DNA from: Burkholderiales bacterium | Lineage (GTDB): Bacteria > Pseudomonadota > Gammaproteobacteria > Burkholderiales > Burkholderiaceae_E | NCBI GenBank assembly: GCA_947487165.1 | Contig: CANKWX010000021.1 | Span: 1-51,856 of the forward strand | Direction: 5' to 3' | Length of the DNA: 51,856 nt | Shown: positions 36,526 to 44,761 of the stretch, piece after piece | How positions within the stretch are numbered: position 1 is the first letter of the stretch | How the letters are laid out: every line of letters starts with the position of its first letter | Notes under the pieces: model-generated | What the model saw: the letters and a program-made list of their open reading frames with translations, nothing else | Told to the model about the DNA's origin: nothing | The model's database searches: none | Position numbers and translations under genes: made by a program

Positions 36526-36563
36526 GACGAATCCTCAAGCGAGCGCTGTACTCGCTTCGCTCA

Positions 36564-37226
36564 TCAGCGATAGACGCCGTCCCAGGGACCTGGCACCACG
36601 GTCGCGCTGAGCTTGTCGGCACTTGCCATCGGGCGATTGAGCGTGAAGCTGGTCTCGGGCGTGATCACTGCATAGTCCATATAGCCCATGCGAGCGAGCG
36701 GTCGCATGCTGGCGGTATCGACCAGTCCGTCACGGATGAACTCATCCTTCACATGCACACCGACCACCGTGCCGAACACCACGATATAAGGCGTTCTGCC
36801 TGGCACCGAAGGCATCTCGACGATCTTCCAGAGCTTGCACTCAAAAGCTGCCGGACTTTCGGCCACCCAGGGTGCATTGACCAGCTTCGAAGCCGCAGGC
36901 GTGAGTCCTGCCAACTTGAATTCATCAACCTCGGCTGCAACCGGTGCCGACGACATGTTCATGTGATCGCGCAGATCCCAGTTCGACATTGAGCAGGTGA
37001 ACTCGCCGGTCGCCTCGATGTTGTCAAGCGAATCCTTGTGCCCGCCGGAGGCAAAGCACACCACCGGCGGCGTATCACTCATCGCATTGAAAAAGCTGTA
37101 GGGCGCGAGATTGGGAACGCCGCTCTTGCTGACCGAGGCGATCCAGCCGATCGGTCTCGGTACGATCAGTGCCTTGAAGGGGTTGAACTTCAGGCCGTGG
37201 TTGTCTTCTGCGGTGCTGTAGAACAT
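36564..37226 (-). CDS. Flavin reductase family protein
   Basis: The 220-residue protein has the FMN-binding split-barrel fold: FKALIVPRPIGWIASVSKSGVPNLAPYSFFNAMSDTPPVVCF, then FTCSMSNWDLRDHMNMSSAP. Members reduce FMN or FAD with NAD(P)H and can supply reduced flavin to two-component monooxygenases. The LLM protein at 23569-24798 is such a possible client; the FMO next door binds its own FAD and would not need it. It is 27 bp behind the sulfurtransferase gene. No clear ribosome site is seen. Confidence 0.88.
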   Translation of the reverse strand: MFYSTAEDNHGLKFNPFKALIVPRPIGWIASVSKSGVPNLAPYSFFNAMSDTPPVVCFASGGHKDSLDNIEATGEFTCSMSNWDLRDHMNMSSAPVAAEVDEFKLAGLTPAASKLVNAPWVAESPAAFECKLWKIVEMPSVPGRTPYIVVFGTVVGVHVKDEFIRDGLVDTASMRPLARMGYMDYAVITPETSFTLNRPMASADKLSATVVPGPWDGVYR

Positions 37227-37253
37227 GGGCTGTTGCGTCTCATGGAAGGGTTA

Positions 37254-38135
37254 TCAGGATGCGTCGCACTGCATCGGTCGCGTCGGGTCTGCCGACCATT
37301 CGAGCAAAGAGTTGTCGTAGACCGCCACGCGCGTGCGACCGATCAGCTGCAGGGCGAAGCAGGTCGCCGTTGCAGCGATGCCACCACCACAGTAAACGAT
37401 CACCGGATCGTCGGCCTCGCTCAGCCCGGCATCATGTGCCAGTTTCTCGAGTTCGGCACGCGAGCGCCAGCAACCGGTGGCCGGATCGATCAACGAGGAC
37501 GCCGGCAGGTTGAGGCTGCCCGGAATACGGCCAGGGCGACCGTAATGCGCGCCGCCGGTGCCGGCAAACTGGGCGGGAGACAGGGCATTGATCGTTGTCG
37601 CCGACCGATTTTCCAGCACTCGGGCCACATCATCCGCATCGGCGACACGATCGACATGGCGCTTGGGTCGAAAACTTCCGGAGCCGAAATGCGGCTCCTC
37701 GGTGCTGACCGGGCGGCCCTCCCGCTGCCAGGCCTCAAAACCGCCATCGAGGATCATCACGCCATTGTGGCCAAGGGTGCTGAGCACCCACCACGCTCGC
37801 GTGACCACCATCGGATGCCGTGCGCCATAGAGCACCACCCGATGGCCGTTGCCGATGCCCAGGCGCGACATCAGCGCAGCGATTCGGGTGTCCGATGGCA
37901 GGGTGTAGGGGAAGCGGCCGTGCGGATCGGACAGGTCGCTCACCATGTCGACATGCTGCGCACCGGGTATGTGGCCCTTGGCCCAGTCGGCGCGCCCGCT
38001 GTCGATGCGCGAGGGACCCACCGGCTGAGGCGTCATGTAGGTCGTGCAATCGAGGATCCGCACATCAGGATCATCGAGATGCGCTTGAAGCCAGGCGGTG
38101 CTGACCAGGTAGCCGGGTTGATGGTCGGTCGTCAT
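37254..38135 (-). CDS. Two-domain rhodanese sulfurtransferase
   Basis: The 293-residue protein has two rhodanese domains. The N-terminal one (about 9-140) contains LDCTTYMTPQPVG and KGHIPGAQHVDMVSDLSD. The C-terminal one (about 160-293) has GRPGRIPGSLNLPASSLIDP and the active-site loop VIVYCGGGIAATA with Cys249. This matches thiosulfate or 3-mercaptopyruvate sulfurtransferases. The ATG at 38135 has a weak ribosome site; a start at 38213 is possible and would begin next to the carbonic anhydrase repeats. The flavin reductase gene follows. Confidence 0.9.
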   Translation of the reverse strand: MTTDHQPGYLVSTAWLQAHLDDPDVRILDCTTYMTPQPVGPSRIDSGRADWAKGHIPGAQHVDMVSDLSDPHGRFPYTLPSDTRIAALMSRLGIGNGHRVVLYGARHPMVVTRAWWVLSTLGHNGVMILDGGFEAWQREGRPVSTEEPHFGSGSFRPKRHVDRVADADDVARVLENRSATTINALSPAQFAGTGGAHYGRPGRIPGSLNLPASSLIDPATGCWRSRAELEKLAHDAGLSEADDPVIVYCGGGIAATATCFALQLIGRTRVAVYDNSLLEWSADPTRPMQCDAS

Positions 38136-38213
38136 TTTCTGGTTCGCCGCGGTATCGATCTCAGTCTCCTTGGTGCAAGGGGGCGCAACGACCAGAAGGG
38201 TCGCTGCCATCAC

Positions 38214-38258
38214 TCATCCGACCTGAACTTGTCCGACCTGAACTCATCCGACCTGAAC
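38214..38258. repeat. 15-bp tandem repeat that repeats the stop of the carbonic anhydrase gene
   Basis: Three units of 15 bp (tcatccgacctgaac, ttgtccgacctgaac, tcatccgacctgaac) overlap the end of the carbonic anhydrase gene. On the minus strand each unit reads V-Q-V-G followed by TGA, CAA or TGA in the same frame, so the true stop is followed by an in-frame reserve stop 30 bases later. Confidence 0.85.
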
Positions 38259-38852
38259 AAAGCCGCCGTCGACCAGCGTGGTCAGCAACCCGCTGCGAAT
38301 ATCGAAACGAAAACCCTGCAGACGAAGCTGGCCGGCATCGACCGCCTCGCTGATCCAGGGGAAGGTGAGCAGGTTCTCAAGCGACAGCCTGACCACCGCC
38401 ATCTCGCAGGCGCACAGACGATCATCTCGACTGAGCTGCCTGGGCACGGCCTGCAAGGCTGGCGCGGCGATTCGCATCCAGGGCTCGACAAAGTCGCGGG
38501 CCACGCCGGGATTGCCTTCAACCATCGAGAGCACGCCGCCGCACTGCGCATGACCGAGCACCGCGATGCGAGCCACCTTCAGCACCCGAACCGCAAATTC
38601 GAGCGCAGCGCTGGTACCGTGATAACCGGAGTCGGGGGTATAGGGTGGCACCAGCCCGGCCACATTGCGCACCACGAAGAGTTCGCCGGGGATCGCGCCA
38701 AACACCGTCTGCGGATCGACACGCGAGTCGGAACAGGCGATGACCATCGTCTCCGGACTTTGACCGAACTTGGCGAGCGATTCGTAGCGATCGCGTTCCG
38801 CAGGCCATGTGACGGCCCGAAAACGCAGATGGCCTTCGATCAGTGGATCCAT
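38244..38852 (-). CDS. Beta-class carbonic anhydrase
   Basis: The 202-residue enzyme hydrates CO2 to bicarbonate. The zinc ligands Cys40, His101 and Cys104 and the Asp42-Arg44 dyad are visible in ACSDSRVDP and LGHAQCGGV. VVRNVAGLVPPY and GTSAALEFAVRVL are also typical. Length is normal. Its last residues VQVG and stop codon lie in the first unit of a 15-bp tandem repeat. It is the first gene of the long minus-strand run and may be read with the sulfurtransferase (108-bp gap). Confidence 0.94.
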   Translation of the reverse strand: MDPLIEGHLRFRAVTWPAERDRYESLAKFGQSPETMVIACSDSRVDPQTVFGAIPGELFVVRNVAGLVPPYTPDSGYHGTSAALEFAVRVLKVARIAVLGHAQCGGVLSMVEGNPGVARDFVEPWMRIAAPALQAVPRQLSRDDRLCACEMAVVRLSLENLLTFPWISEAVDAGQLRLQGFRFDIRSGLLTTLVDGGFVQVG

Positions 38853-38945
38853 GTGTCACCTCAGCGCTGACCGGGCCATTCTAGCCGGGACAGCGCACTG
38901 ATCGGGTGATTCAGCGCGAATCGACAGACTGACCGTCGGGCGACA

Positions 38946-39866
38946 TCACGGCGAATCGCGATTCGACCCGATCGGGTCGACGATGCTGATCACTGAATAA
39001 TCCAGATGATCGACGCCATCGGGCGTTCGGGTCAGCATCTCCCGATAACGGTAATTGAAACGGATCTCATCGGCCTTGTAGTGATGGCGTGCCATCAGGA
39101 CTTGCCCGGTCGTTTCATCGGTCCCACTGAGCGTGAGATTGATCATCGCCTGAGACAACGCCAGTGACTCGGTGGTTTCACCTGCCAGCGGACTCGACTC
39201 GTCGATGATGTGCATCAGGTTCCAGCCAAAAATGAAGATCGGATAGTCGCTTCGTACAAGTTTCAGGTCGTCGACCCGCCTGAGCATGAAGTCCTCACCG
39301 TCGCGCGTCTGTCTGACCAGCCGCAACTGCGCAGTCGTTTCCATGACGATGTTCTGCCGGCAATTGGCTGCACGAATCATCAGGATCTGCTTGCCATCGA
39401 CCGGAGTGACGACACTGACCTTGGCAAATCGAACCAGTGCCCTTGGACGCGAGAACCTCGCAAACATGATGCCGGTCATGACCGCCACGCTGACGACCCC
39501 GAAGAAGATCTCGATGCTGGAAATCACGTGACCATAGACAGAGCCCGGGTGCATATCGCCGTAGCCCACGGTCGCGATCGTCTCAACGCTGAAAAAAAAC
39601 GCGCCGATCAGGTTAGGGGGGTTGAGGTTGGCGACCGATCCGGGCACAGCGATGTACAGGAGTGCAAAGAACAGGTTCAACACAACAAACACCGAGGCCA
39701 TGAGGGCAATCAGCGCTGGCCAACTGATCATCATGCAGAAATGAAAAGTGTCCCGCCAGGGCTGCGCCTCGTGATCCGAGGTATCGACCCTGAAGGGCCC
39801 GATCGTAATGCGTCTGATCGAGGACTTGCCTTTCTGATGCATCGATGTCGGCGCTTTGTTCAACAT
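38946..39866 (-). CDS. KirBac-type inward-rectifier potassium channel
   Basis: The 306-residue inner-membrane protein has two transmembrane helices (about 46-74 and 112-137) around a pore loop with the selectivity filter TVGYGD (99-104). A C-terminal cytoplasmic Ig-like domain follows, with ILMIRAANCRQNIVMETTAQLRLVR and FGWNLMHIIDESSPLAG, as in prokaryotic Kir channels. It should form tetramers that pass K+. It is 24 bp downstream of the P450 on the same strand, though a functional link is not evident. The exact start is uncertain because no good ribosome site is visible. Confidence 0.92.
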   Translation of the reverse strand: MLNKAPTSMHQKGKSSIRRITIGPFRVDTSDHEAQPWRDTFHFCMMISWPALIALMASVFVVLNLFFALLYIAVPGSVANLNPPNLIGAFFFSVETIATVGYGDMHPGSVYGHVISSIEIFFGVVSVAVMTGIMFARFSRPRALVRFAKVSVVTPVDGKQILMIRAANCRQNIVMETTAQLRLVRQTRDGEDFMLRRVDDLKLVRSDYPIFIFGWNLMHIIDESSPLAGETTESLALSQAMINLTLSGTDETTGQVLMARHHYKADEIRFNYRYREMLTRTPDGVDHLDYSVISIVDPIGSNRDSP

Positions 39867-39890
39867 GACAAGGGACCGGAAACAGGCAAC

Positions 39891-41123
39891 TCAGGACACC
39901 GGCAAGCGGCGCAGTCCTCGCATGATCATCGCGTTGGTCCACTCGGGCGGATCCGAATCGATCAGGCCAAGCGACGGAAAACGCCGCATCAGCGTGCCGA
40001 CAGCAATGCGGCCTTCCAGGCGGGCAAGCGAGGCACCCATGCAGAAATGGATGCCCTGTCCAAACGTGAGATGCCGATTCGGCGTGCGTTCGATATCGAA
40101 GTGCTCGGCCCGCTCGAATTGCCCAGCGTCACGATTGGCCGCATTGACCATCGCAAAAACCCGCTGACCTGCCTCGAGGCGCTTGCCGCCGAGCTCGTGA
40201 TCGACAACGACGATCCGGGCGCTTGAATTGGTCGGACCATCGAAGCGCAGCACCTCCTCGATCGTCGAGCCGATCAGCTCGGGCCGGGCAATCAGTTTGG
40301 CCCGCTGCTCCGGATGCCGAATCAGGGTATGGACCGCGTTGCCGATCAGGTTGGTCGTGGTCTCATGACCGCCGAAGAGCATGAGCATGCAGGAGGCCAC
40401 CAGCTCATCTTCGCTGAGTGCGTCGTCGTCGTCGCGAGCCGCGATCAGCCGGCTGATCATGTCATCACAGGGCTGAACGCGCCTTTGTGCGATCAGCTCA
40501 CGAAAATAGGCCGACATGTTCTGTGCCCCGGATCGGGCCCGCTCGTATTTGTCGGCGACGCCCTGGGCGCTGCCGATAAACAGTTGCATGTCGTCGGACC
40601 AGGCTTTGAGACTGGGCAGCATCGCCTGCGGCGCACCGATCATGTCGAGAATGACCATTGCCGGCACCATCATCGCGAACGAGGCGATGACATCAGCCTG
40701 TCCGTTCGCAGCCAGTTCGTCATCGAACTGATCGGCCAATGACTCGACGATCTGACGAATGCGCGGCTCCAGGCCCTGAATCACCGGCATCGCAAAGCCG
40801 GCCCCCAGCAGCTTGCGAAGCCGCGAATGTTCGGGCGGGCTGCGAAATACCAGCCAAAGACTGAGATAGCGCACCACGTCGGCCAACACCGCCTGTTGTG
40901 TGGCGGGCAGCTTGTCGTAAAACGGCGTGATCCGATCTGAACCGAGCTCAGGCGCGACGTGTGCGCGACGAACATCGTCGTAACCGGTCAGCAGCCAGCC
41001 ACTGAGTGCGGGACTCCAGTGCACCGGATCTTCAAGGCGCAGACGTGCGAAGACCGGGTAGGGGTTGCTGCGAATCGCCGGGTCGCGCAGGTCGTAGCGC
41101 AGCAATTCGCCGCTGACAGTCAT
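39891..41123 (-). CDS. Cytochrome P450
   Basis: The 410-residue soluble P450 has I-helix GGHETT (251-256), the ExxR pair Glu290/Arg293 in IEEVLR, and the heme loop FGQGIHFCMG with ligand Cys361. It resembles bacterial CYP families that act on terpenes, steroids or fatty acids, but no subfamily can be assigned by eye. No ferredoxin or reductase is adjacent, so electrons come from elsewhere. The start at 41123 has AAGGAC six bases upstream; a much longer open reading frame upstream overlaps the divergent thiolase and is not used. Confidence 0.95.
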   Translation of the reverse strand: MTVSGELLRYDLRDPAIRSNPYPVFARLRLEDPVHWSPALSGWLLTGYDDVRRAHVAPELGSDRITPFYDKLPATQQAVLADVVRYLSLWLVFRSPPEHSRLRKLLGAGFAMPVIQGLEPRIRQIVESLADQFDDELAANGQADVIASFAMMVPAMVILDMIGAPQAMLPSLKAWSDDMQLFIGSAQGVADKYERARSGAQNMSAYFRELIAQRRVQPCDDMISRLIAARDDDDALSEDELVASCMLMLFGGHETTTNLIGNAVHTLIRHPEQRAKLIARPELIGSTIEEVLRFDGPTNSSARIVVVDHELGGKRLEAGQRVFAMVNAANRDAGQFERAEHFDIERTPNRHLTFGQGIHFCMGASLARLEGRIAVGTLMRRFPSLGLIDSDPPEWTNAMIMRGLRRLPVS

Positions 41124-41265
41124 CGATGGTCCTTGCTGAGTGCTCTGGGGGCGAGGGTAGTGACCGCAGCGACACTCGTCAAGGCGAGCCAAGCCGCTAC
41201 ACTGCGTGGTCATCACCATCACATTGACGGGCGCGTCTTGCGCGGGCCACGTCGCAGGAGACGCC

Positions 41266-42798
41266 ATGGACGAGAACACCACCCCGGTACTGGTTGGCTG
41301 CGGCCAGTTCACGCAGCGCGAGTCCGACCCGCTGGCCGCCTTGGGTCCACTCGATCTGATGGCGAAAGTCGCCGGCCTCGCGGCCGATGACGCCGGTCCG
41401 GGCAAGCGACTGATCGAGGCCCTCGATACGCTGGTCGTGGTCCGATTGTTTTCGGATACCAGCCCGCGCTTTGCGTCGCCCTTCGGCCGCTTCGCAAATC
41501 CGCCCAAATCGCTCGCCCATCGAATCGGCGCGAGCAAGGCGAGTCGTCTCGTCTATACCCAGCCCGGCGGCAACATGCCGCAGTGGTCAATCAACCAGCT
41601 GGCCCAGGCCATCACGCGGGGCGAGCTTTCGGCCGGCATGGTGGTGGGTGCCGAGGCATTGGCCACCCAGAAAGCCGCGCAGCGCGCCGGCATCACACTC
41701 GACTGGAATGAAGACCCGGGCGGCAGCTCAGAGTCCTGGGGAGTGGCAAAGAGCGGCTGGTCGGATGTCGAAGAGATTCATGGAGCGCGTGCTGCGATCT
41801 ACATGTATCCGTTCTTCGAAAATGCGATCAGAGCGCATACCGGACACAGCCTTGCCGAGCATCAGAACGCAATGGGCCATCTGCTGGCGCGCTTTGCCAA
41901 AGTGGCAGCAGGCAATCCGCTGGCCGATCGTCGCGACGGCTTTGACGGCGATCGCATTGCCCGACTCGCACCCGACAATCCCTACATCGCGTTTCCCTAT
42001 ACCCGCTTCATGAATGCGAACGCCTTCATCGATCAGGGTGCGGCAGTGATTGTCTGCAGCCTTGCCAAGGCTCGCAGTCTGGGCATCTCGAGCGACCGCT
42101 GGGTGTTTCTGCATGGCTGCGCCGATGCGCACGATCACTGGTATGTGACCGAGCGGCGCGATTTTCATTCCTCGCCGGCGATGAAGATGGTTTACGGCAA
42201 GGCGCTTGCCATGGCAGGCAAGTCGGTAGCCGATATCGGCATCTTCGATCTCTACAGCTGTTTTTCGTCGGCGGTCGAAATCGGCTGCCAGGAGCTCGGT
42301 CTGTCACCGGATGATTCGCGCGGCCTCACCGTCACTGGCGGCCTGCCGTTCTTTGGCGGCCCGGGTAACAACTATGTCACCCATTCGATTGCCGAGATGA
42401 TGCAACGGCTCAGGGCAGCACCCGGCCAATATGGCCTGGTCACTGCCAACGGCAACTATGTGACCAAGCATTCGGCAGGCGTCTACAGCACCGACATGCC
42501 AAAGACCGCCTTCATGCCGGAGGATCCGGCCATCTATCAGGCCGAACTCGACCGCCTCCCCAAACCGGCATTCAGCGCGCTGGCCAACGGCGGGGCGAGC
42601 GTCGAAACCTACACCGTCTTTCACGACAGGGACGGTCCGGCCGGTGGCATCGTGATCGGGCGCACCAGCGACGGCACGCGATTCATGGCCAATACCCCGA
42701 ACGACCCCGGATTGCTGGCAGACATCGAAAGCCGGGAATTCATCGGTGTTGCCGGCCAGGTCAGCAACGACGGGACGCGCAATGTCTTTGTGCCCTGA
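41266..42798 (+). CDS. Thiolase-like protein type 1 with extra C-terminal domain
   Basis: The 510-residue protein has a thiolase fold (TTPVLVGCGQFTQRESDPLAALGPLDLMAKVA at the N terminus, TRFMNANAFIDQGAAVIVCS in the middle). The extra C-terminal OB-like domain (about 420-510) is the sort found in thiolase-like protein type 1. Motifs differ from true thiolases: FDLYSCFSSAVE, then GGLPFFGGPGNNYVTHS, and the last Cys motif reads TANGNYVTKHSAG. It may cleave or condense acyl-CoAs by a different route or be a carrier. AGGAG lies six bases before the ATG at 41266. It is divergent from the P450. Confidence 0.87.
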   Translation: MDENTTPVLVGCGQFTQRESDPLAALGPLDLMAKVAGLAADDAGPGKRLIEALDTLVVVRLFSDTSPRFASPFGRFANPPKSLAHRIGASKASRLVYTQPGGNMPQWSINQLAQAITRGELSAGMVVGAEALATQKAAQRAGITLDWNEDPGGSSESWGVAKSGWSDVEEIHGARAAIYMYPFFENAIRAHTGHSLAEHQNAMGHLLARFAKVAAGNPLADRRDGFDGDRIARLAPDNPYIAFPYTRFMNANAFIDQGAAVIVCSLAKARSLGISSDRWVFLHGCADAHDHWYVTERRDFHSSPAMKMVYGKALAMAGKSVADIGIFDLYSCFSSAVEIGCQELGLSPDDSRGLTVTGGLPFFGGPGNNYVTHSIAEMMQRLRAAPGQYGLVTANGNYVTKHSAGVYSTDMPKTAFMPEDPAIYQAELDRLPKPAFSALANGGASVETYTVFHDRDGPAGGIVIGRTSDGTRFMANTPNDPGLLADIESREFIGVAGQVSNDGTRNVFVP

Positions 42799-42842
42799 GA
42801 GCGCGAAAAAAGCTTTTTCAACTAAACTGCTTTGCCGGCGGT

Positions 42843-42857
42843 CTGTGCGCTGCACAG
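42843..42857. promoter_or_regulatory. Palindrome upstream of the ABC binding protein
   Basis: The 15-bp sequence ctgtgcgctgcacag is a perfect inverted repeat (arms ctgtgc and gcacag) 59 bp before the binding-protein start. It could be an operator or a hairpin. No regulator gene is adjacent. Confidence 0.3.
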
Positions 42858-42916
42858 GCACCGCAATAAAACTCAATGATTCGGCCACAAGATGGCCCAC
42901 AAACGGAGACTCGCAC

Positions 42917-43954
42917 ATGAAGCTCAGCAGAATTCTGCCCACTGTCGGCGCAACGCTCGTCTTCGCCGGCGGCCTTCTCGCTTCAGCGGCAATGGCCCAG
43001 GGCAAGGGCGAATCGGTCAAATTCCAGGACTATCCCGGCACCGGCAACATGCTTGCCCGGATCGCGATCAGCAAGGGCTATTGCGAGAAATACGGCATCA
43101 AATGCACGCTGCAGCGCATCCCCTCGGGCCCGCTGGGCGCGCAGGCCCTGCTCGCCAAATCGATCGATGCCGGCCTTTTCCCGGCTGAAGTGATGACACC
43201 GGCGATTGCAAACGGCGCGAAGATCAAGATTATCGCGGGCGGCGCGGTCAGCAACGTGGGCCTGGCCATCGCAGGAAATCATGTCGATGCGCCCAATGCC
43301 GGCAAGCCTTTTCCTGCTTTCGTGCGCGACATGAAGGGCAAGAAGATTGGCACCCCGGCAAGAGGATCAGCCCTGGAGAGGATGGCTTCAGGGATGCTGA
43401 TCAAGGCCGGCATTTCGCCCGATGATGTCACCTTCGTTGCCGTCGGCGGCCCCGATACAGCCTATGGGGCACTGGTCAGCAAGCAGGTCGACTTTCTGTT
43501 CCTCTTCGATCCGGCCGGATCGATGTGTGACGTGCTCAAGACCTGCAAGACCCTCTGGCGAGGCGCCTCGGACAAGGAACCCGCCGAGACCTATGCAATG
43601 AATGGCGGCGGGTCGGCAACCGTCGTTCGCCAGGAGACCATCGACCAGAACCCGAACGTGGTCGAGGCGATCATCAGGGCCTTTCGCGATGCCGACACCT
43701 TCATCAACAATCCGGCGAATTACGCCGAGACCAAACAGATCGCCGAGCAGTATTTCAAATTCGATTTCCCGAAGGGCGATGAGGTCCTCGACCGAGTCCT
43801 CAAGCTCGCCATTGAGGCGAAAACTTACTCAGTTGGCATCGACCGCGCCGCGATCACCAGCGGGCTCAAGTTCTATACCGACCTGAAGGTGCTCGACCGG
43901 GTACTGCCGATTGCCGATCTGGTGGACCCCCGTGCACCTGAGTTGACCCGCTGA
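42917..43954 (+). CDS. ABC importer substrate-binding protein (SsuA/THI5-like)
   Basis: The 345-residue protein has a cleavable signal peptide (MKLSRILPTVGATLVFAGG, cleaved near SAAMAQ) and an NMT1/SsuA-like binding domain: YPGTGNMLARIAISKGYCEKYGIKC, then FPAEVMTPAIANGAKIKIIAGGAV. Relatives bind sulfonates, nitrate, riboflavin or pyrimidine precursors, or aromatic acids; the ligand is not decided. GGAG lies eight bases before the start. The permease gene follows in 24 bp. Confidence 0.9.
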   Translation: MKLSRILPTVGATLVFAGGLLASAAMAQGKGESVKFQDYPGTGNMLARIAISKGYCEKYGIKCTLQRIPSGPLGAQALLAKSIDAGLFPAEVMTPAIANGAKIKIIAGGAVSNVGLAIAGNHVDAPNAGKPFPAFVRDMKGKKIGTPARGSALERMASGMLIKAGISPDDVTFVAVGGPDTAYGALVSKQVDFLFLFDPAGSMCDVLKTCKTLWRGASDKEPAETYAMNGGGSATVVRQETIDQNPNVVEAIIRAFRDADTFINNPANYAETKQIAEQYFKFDFPKGDEVLDRVLKLAIEAKTYSVGIDRAAITSGLKFYTDLKVLDRVLPIADLVDPRAPELTR

Positions 43955-43978
43955 TCTCTTGCCAGGATTGATGACACG

Positions 43979-44740
43979 ATGAATTCATCCGGCAAACTGG
44001 GGCGTTACGCTGGGCATGCGGTCTTCATCGCCTGCTTTCTTGCAGTCTGGGAGCTGGCCTCCCGGATGGAGTGGCTGAATCCGACCTTCTTCGGGCGCCC
44101 CTCCGGCATCGTCACCTACCTCTGGGATGGACTCTTCGTGTCGCGCAAACTGTGGCTCGAGTTGGGATACACGGTCGCCGGCACGCTGATTTCGTTTTTT
44201 CTGGGCAGCGTGCTGGCGATCGCACTTGGACTGATGTTTGCGATCTTTCCGAAGCTCGAAAAACGCTGCGAGCCTTATCTCACCGTGCTCAATGCCATGC
44301 CCCGACTGGCGCTCGCACCGCTGTTTCTGCTGTGGTTTGGTCTGGGCATCTGGTCGAAGGTCGCGGTCGGCACCAGCCTGTCCTTTTTCATCGTGCTGGC
44401 CAGCACGACCGCCGGTATTCGTGGCGTGTCGTCCGACCACATCACGCTGTCGCGCAGCCTCGGGGCAACGCCGTCACAACTGTTCTTCAAGGTCACGCTG
44501 CCTTCGGCCGTGCCGGTGATCGCCTCGGGTCTGCGCCTTGGGCTGATCTACTCGATGCTGGGCGTGGTGGGCTCCGAGATCATCGCCGCCGAACACGGGC
44601 TCGGACAAACCCTGTCCTATCTGCAGTCCACCTTCAATATGAATGGCGTGATGGGCATCACCCTTTTGCTCGCCTTGCTTGGCATGCTGGTCACCATGGG
44701 CATGAGCCGACTCGAGCGATCGCTGCTCAAGTGGCAGTAA
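43979..44740 (+). CDS. ABC importer permease (SsuC/TauC-like)
   Basis: The 253-residue inner-membrane protein has about six helices and the BPD_transp_1 fold. The cytoplasmic loop that docks the ATPase is SRSLGATPSQLFFKVTLPSAVPVI, followed by GLIYSMLGVVGSEIIAAEHGLGQTL. It must pair with the binding protein upstream and with an ATPase that is not found in this window. It converges with the first outer-membrane gene. Confidence 0.92.
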   Translation: MNSSGKLGRYAGHAVFIACFLAVWELASRMEWLNPTFFGRPSGIVTYLWDGLFVSRKLWLELGYTVAGTLISFFLGSVLAIALGLMFAIFPKLEKRCEPYLTVLNAMPRLALAPLFLLWFGLGIWSKVAVGTSLSFFIVLASTTAGIRGVSSDHITLSRSLGATPSQLFFKVTLPSAVPVIASGLRLGLIYSMLGVVGSEIIAAEHGLGQTLSYLQSTFNMNGVMGITLLLALLGMLVTMGMSRLERSLLKWQ

Positions 44741-44761
44741 GTCAGTCGCCGCGCGCCGGCC

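Noticed and set aside
24840-38258. Tandem repeats as a CRISPR array
   Set aside because: Units are 14-15 bp, contiguous, only 2-3 copies and have no spacers; no cas genes are present.
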